A DNA stretch of 64,000 bases, taken from the NCBI GenBank assembly GCA_964017185.1, contig OZ024871.1:65538866-65602865 (forward strand). Reading direction: 5' to 3'. A program made the position numbers and the translations under genes. This DNA is from Rugalucina vietnamica. Lineage: Eukaryota > Mollusca > Bivalvia > Lucinida > Lucinidae. Shown piece by piece: positions 60,336 through 64,000 of this stretch. Below the pieces are notes generated by a model that was not told the DNA's origin, searched no databases, and saw only the letters and a program-made list of their open reading frames with translations. Within the stretch, counting starts at the first letter, position 1. Each line of letters begins with the position of its first letter.

Positions 60336-62901
60336 CAGTGGTGTTATGGCTAAAAACCCATGTTGCACAGTTCGCGCTGATCACTCGTGATTTTTCGCGG
60401 CGAAACCACCGCGAAATTTCACCGGCCAAGAAAAAATTTAAACGTTTAATCGGTTAATTTTTTCGCCGCGAAAATCCGATTTTCGCGGTGAAATTCCGCC
60501 GTGTTTCGCGGCGAAATTTGTTTTTTAACGTTTACAACAGGTAAGTTGAAATTTCCTATTTCGCCGCGAAACACGGCGAAATACCTGTAAATGTTAACAT
60601 AAAATGATTAATTTTAATTTAATGACAACACTATGATTCATCTGTTCCATGTATAGATCGTTATTTACGTGCACGTAATATGTACGATTATACATGTATA
60701 GAAATGAAAAACGTGCATAACGCGACTTTGCTAATGTTTTATCGTACGTGGAACAATAGCGAAATCACGGATTAACGAAAATAATTATAACGTAATGCGC
60801 CAGCTCGTTGGATCTAACTTTGTTGTTTGTTTGTTTGAATAAATGCTTTACGTCCTAATCAACAGCAATGGTCATGTCGGGACGCTGCCCCCATTTTATG
60901 GGACGTGTTTGAAATATAACGATCCCTCTAAGCCAATACTGCTTATATGTATGGATGGTTTCAAGTGAAACCATTTTCCCTAGGCAGGCACAGACTTGAG
61001 CGGTAAACCAGTAATCAGATGATCAGTCAATAGCTTATAAGTTTTGCCTGGAGGGACAAGCAGCCTATATATTTGTTTAGGTCCCAATAGGCAGGGGCCA
61101 TCTAACTTTGTGCCTTGTTTTGTAGCACAAACATTGTCTAAAGGGTAATGCTAAATAAACAGAATCCTTACTTTCTTTTTTGTAACTTTTCCTGAACTAC
61201 GATAACTTGAGCTCAACCATGTTGAAACGACAAAACAAAAAGAGGCATATTGACATTTGGGCACCCTCTATGAATGCCAGCATAAGACTAATTGCAATCA
61301 TATCGATTTATACATTATACTTGCCTTGTAGAAGTACAACTAGCGAAGATCATTTTAACAGTCAACAGTCCCATGGTGACAACACTTTCAGGGTAATACA
61401 TGTATACCGGTTTTGCTCAAGTACGAAACCCAACGAATATAGGAGGAATCGAACACAGGACATTTAGATTCCGGTCAATTCCTTTCATCCACCACTAGGC
61501 TTCTGCGCTCATCTTTGTTCTTATTAATCTAATGCGGCATGCGCTCATATTGCTACGGTGCGTACACGGCCCTTATTGTATATATGTGTTCAAAAATAAA
61601 CTGAACACTTCATATAATGACGTCAGTACTTTGTTTAAACACAGTACACTGTATCTTCCCTTTTCTAGTGTATTGCGCCTTGTATACAATGAGGTTTTGT
61701 CATTCGATATGCATGTAAGCCATCCGTACATGAGGATTTTGGAAGGAACACAACACGCTATTTAACTCAAAACGGTTAGCAAAAATCGACAATTTCGACA
61801 CAATTTTGTACATGTACGTTGCTGTATTGCTCGTATTCGACCGAATATCGTATCGACCCGGTGGAGGTCGTATGCGACCAAATGTCGTTTCGACTAAATT
61901 GATTTCAACGAAACAGCATCGAAAATCATTGATGCTTTTTAGCAGTGTCATTAACCATAGGCGATTAAATGTCTGAAACAAAGTTGAAGCCGATTGCTTC
62001 ATCATGTTGAATCCAAAGACTTGTATTAATATGTGGGTTGGGATCGCGGTGGCATAGTTGTAGTGCATCAACCTCTGAATCGAGAGGTCCTGAGTTCGAT
62101 CCGCACAGGCGAAACCGTGTTGTGTACATTGATTACCCACAGTACTACTTAAAACCCAGGAAACGGTAGCTCCGTCCAGACATGACTAAAAAATTGGTGA
62201 CTGGGACGTCCAGCCTCAATACAAACAAACAAATCTGTGGACAATCATACCATGAAAATTGCTAACGCCGCTATGAGCTCTTTTCTATTAATTAAGCTAG
62301 ATAATAGGAGGATCTAATATTATCGGGTACGTCTGATTAATCTGAAAAAAGAAGCATGAAAATAAACACACAAAGCCAATAATCAGGGTCTCAGAAACTT
62401 CAAAGTAGTTGAGTCACAAATAAAACACGATAATTATACAAAATTGAAAAGAAAACAAAATATTTATACGACGTGAAAAGTAATAAATGCATACAAATTA
62501 AAATGAAATTTAAACAATAAAACTGTTGTGACTGTCGGGACTAAAACGATACTAAATTGAGAAGTAAACAAAATATTGATACAACTTGAAATGAAATAAA
62601 AAACATTCAATTTCAAATATTATTTAAACAACAAAAAATGTGTGACTGTCGTCTTTTTCGCCGCGAAACACCGCGAAACACCGGTCAATTGATTTTTATG
62701 CGTAATAACAGGTAAACTTTTTTCGCGGTGTTTCGCCGTGAAATTTCGCCGCGAAATCTGGAATTTCGCCGCGGAATTTCGCCGCGAAATTCCGCGCTGA
62801 CTTTTATTTTACACACAACTTCGCCGCAAAATTTTACAATTAGCCGTTTACAAATTAGCCGTTAAAACGGCTAATTTGGGTTTTTAGCCATAACACCACT
62901 G
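60336..62901. mobile_element. 2566-bp TA-flanked DNA transposon with GCGAAA-rich ends
   Basis: Perfect inverted ends of at least 24 bp beginning CAGTGGTGTTATGGCTAAAA, with TA duplicated at 60334-60335 and 62902-62903. The intact sister site GCTATATACATGTATATGAC at about 59874 shows the pre-insertion sequence. Both ends carry a dense series of TTTCGCCGCGAAA / TTTCGCGGTG words, probably transposase-binding repeats. The interior has one unrecognised 86-codon ORF (61207-61467) and a SINE (62030-62230) but no transposase, so it is non-autonomous. TA duplication fits Tc1/mariner-like or related superfamilies. Confidence 0.88.
62030..62230 (+). mobile_element. tRNA-derived SINE inside the DNA transposon
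   Basis: TCGCGGTGGCATAGTTGTAG, box B-like GAGTTCGATCC, then GTTGTGTACATTGATTACCC, AAAACCCAGGAAACGGTAG and ACATGACTAAAAAATTGGTG, as in the SINE at 34957-35150. The tail is CAAACAAACAAA. Confidence 0.8.
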
Positions 62902-63619
62902 TACATGTAGATGACCATAATATTCAAACAGCTTTTTCTCAGAAACTGCTTGGCCAATCAAAGCCAAACTTTATGTGGAGCATCCTTAGGAAGAGGAAAT
63001 GATAGTTTATATAAATGGTCAAGGTCACATGACCAAGATGGCCGCCATGGCTATAAATAGCAAACATTTTTAAAAATCTTCTTCTTCAGAACCAGAAGGT
63101 CTATGATTTTGAAACTTGGCATGAAGTATTCAGGAACAGAGGTCTACAAAATTTGTATAAATCATGACACTGGGATGACATTGACCTATTTCACGGCAAG
63201 GTCAACTTAGATTGCCCATGCATTTGAATGGATAAAATTGTTAAAATGTCATTTGAAGGACAAAACTTACAGGTAATTGGCAAATGGACTGAATTTTTTT
63301 TATTTGAAAAAGACATCGACTCTAGGAGTTATTCTGACCCTGCCCTAGGGTTATATACATGCATTGTACCATTCTAGTCTAACAAGTTTATTGGTACATG
63401 TATATATCTCAGGTCTCAGGTGAGCGTTTACAGGACCATTGGTCCTCTGGTTGTAAACTTCTGTTAAGGTCCCCGTACTTTACAAAAACGTTTTCCTTTT
63501 CACAACATATTTTAAATGATTTATACAATTAAGAACATACATATAGTTTGGTGAGTTGTCTTATGAAATATAAAATTTGAGAAGAGAATATAATAGAAGG
63601 ATTTTGGAAAGAAAATTGA

Positions 63620-63850
63620 GCATGTGTGTGAGAAAACCAACACTTTGGGTTTCTGACAAGGTCCGATGCAAACCGGCCTGTACAGTCACAGAAGCAGGCT
63701 AGAAACTTGAAATTTCGGATTTAAGATTTAGGATTTAAGAAGAAGAGGGGTTATACTATCTGTGTAGTGAAAACAAAGGCCCTGATCAGCTTCGCAGTTA
63801 CCTCAAAGCTGATCTGTGCCTTTGTTTTCGCATATGCAAATTGTGATTGA
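63620..63850 (+). mobile_element. MITE family A copy
   Basis: GTGTGAGAAAACCAACACTT, GACAAGGTCCGATGCAAACC, GGCCTGTACAGTCACAGAAG and TGATCAGCTTCGCAGTTACC/TCAAAGCTGATC; the right inverted end is lost after CATATGCAAATTGT. The last 150 bp of the window hold nothing recognised. Confidence 0.85.
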
Positions 63851-64000
63851 AAACCTCAAGCAACATATAAATAATTAATAGTAGTTCTGAGAATCTGACC
63901 AGGAAATTGGCTGGTTTCCCAGTAATTTACGACATACTTTTCATTGACACTAAGTCTCTAAAACCTAACATTATTGTTTCTCAGACGGACATTAAGTGGT

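Larger units (their letters stand above)
58902..63452 (+). mobile_element. Second Helentron-like element, interrupted by a DNA transposon
   Basis: 5' end AGCTCACCTGAGCCGAAGGC and CACAGGTGAGCTTATAGTAT; 3' end CTCAGGTGAGCGTTTACAGG...CCATTGGTCCTCTGGTT. Core units of about 455 bp start near 58998, 59455 and 59908, and one after the insert near 62928. The insert (60336-62901) split the link between units at TATATACATGTA. Confidence 0.82.

Noticed and set aside
61207..61467. 86-codon ORF inside the DNA transposon
   Set aside because: No transposase motif or recognisable domain, short, and no coding context.

Overview
The window is nuclear DNA of a metazoan, most likely a bivalve mollusc. It is AT-rich, its one large conserved gene is broken into 24 short exons with GT/AG borders, and it is crowded with transposon families of bivalve type: Helentron-like elements with central tandem repeats, palindromic MITEs, CR1/L2-like LINEs with PHD fingers and a 2A motif, and tRNA-derived SINEs. 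The species cannot be named from the sequence alone.

Layout. Positions 1-6110 are the right-hand end of a tandem satellite array with a 363-bp repeat made of two diverged half-units. Positions 6586-8322 (minus) carry an intact single-exon type II membrane glycosyltransferase with two GT32-like DXD modules; its last codons and stop lie inside a MITE. Positions 8800-23500 are a transposon yard: a 958-bp element with long terminal inverted repeats and flanking direct repeats, several broken reverse-transcriptase pieces, a 5'-truncated LINE (minus, 13242-15003), and a near full-length LINE (plus, 16603-20757) inserted into an older LINE copy of the same family on the minus strand. The younger LINE has a 2A ribosome-skipping motif, two PHD fingers, an APE endonuclease and a reverse transcriptase, with a few disabling changes.

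Positions 23785-57752 (plus) hold 24 coding exons of VPS35L, the large alpha-solenoid subunit of the Retriever part of the Commander endosomal recycling complex. All exon phases agree and they encode about 973 residues up to a stop at 57750. Only the extreme 5' exon was not found. The introns contain most of the transposons, several inserted a few bases from splice sites. Four exons (5, 7, 10 and 23) have partial tandem copies beside them. The copies of exons 7 and 10 differ mainly at synonymous sites, and the exon 10 copy could extend the exon in frame by 49 codons.

Positions 57753-64000 are intergenic: MITEs, a second Helentron-like element (58902-63452), and inside it a 2566-bp TA-flanked DNA transposon whose ends carry many GCGAAA-type motifs. 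No prokaryotic operon, CRISPR array, rRNA or intact tRNA gene is seen. The two host genes (glycosyltransferase and VPS35L) are on opposite strands, separated by about 15 kb of repeats, and nothing suggests that they work together.
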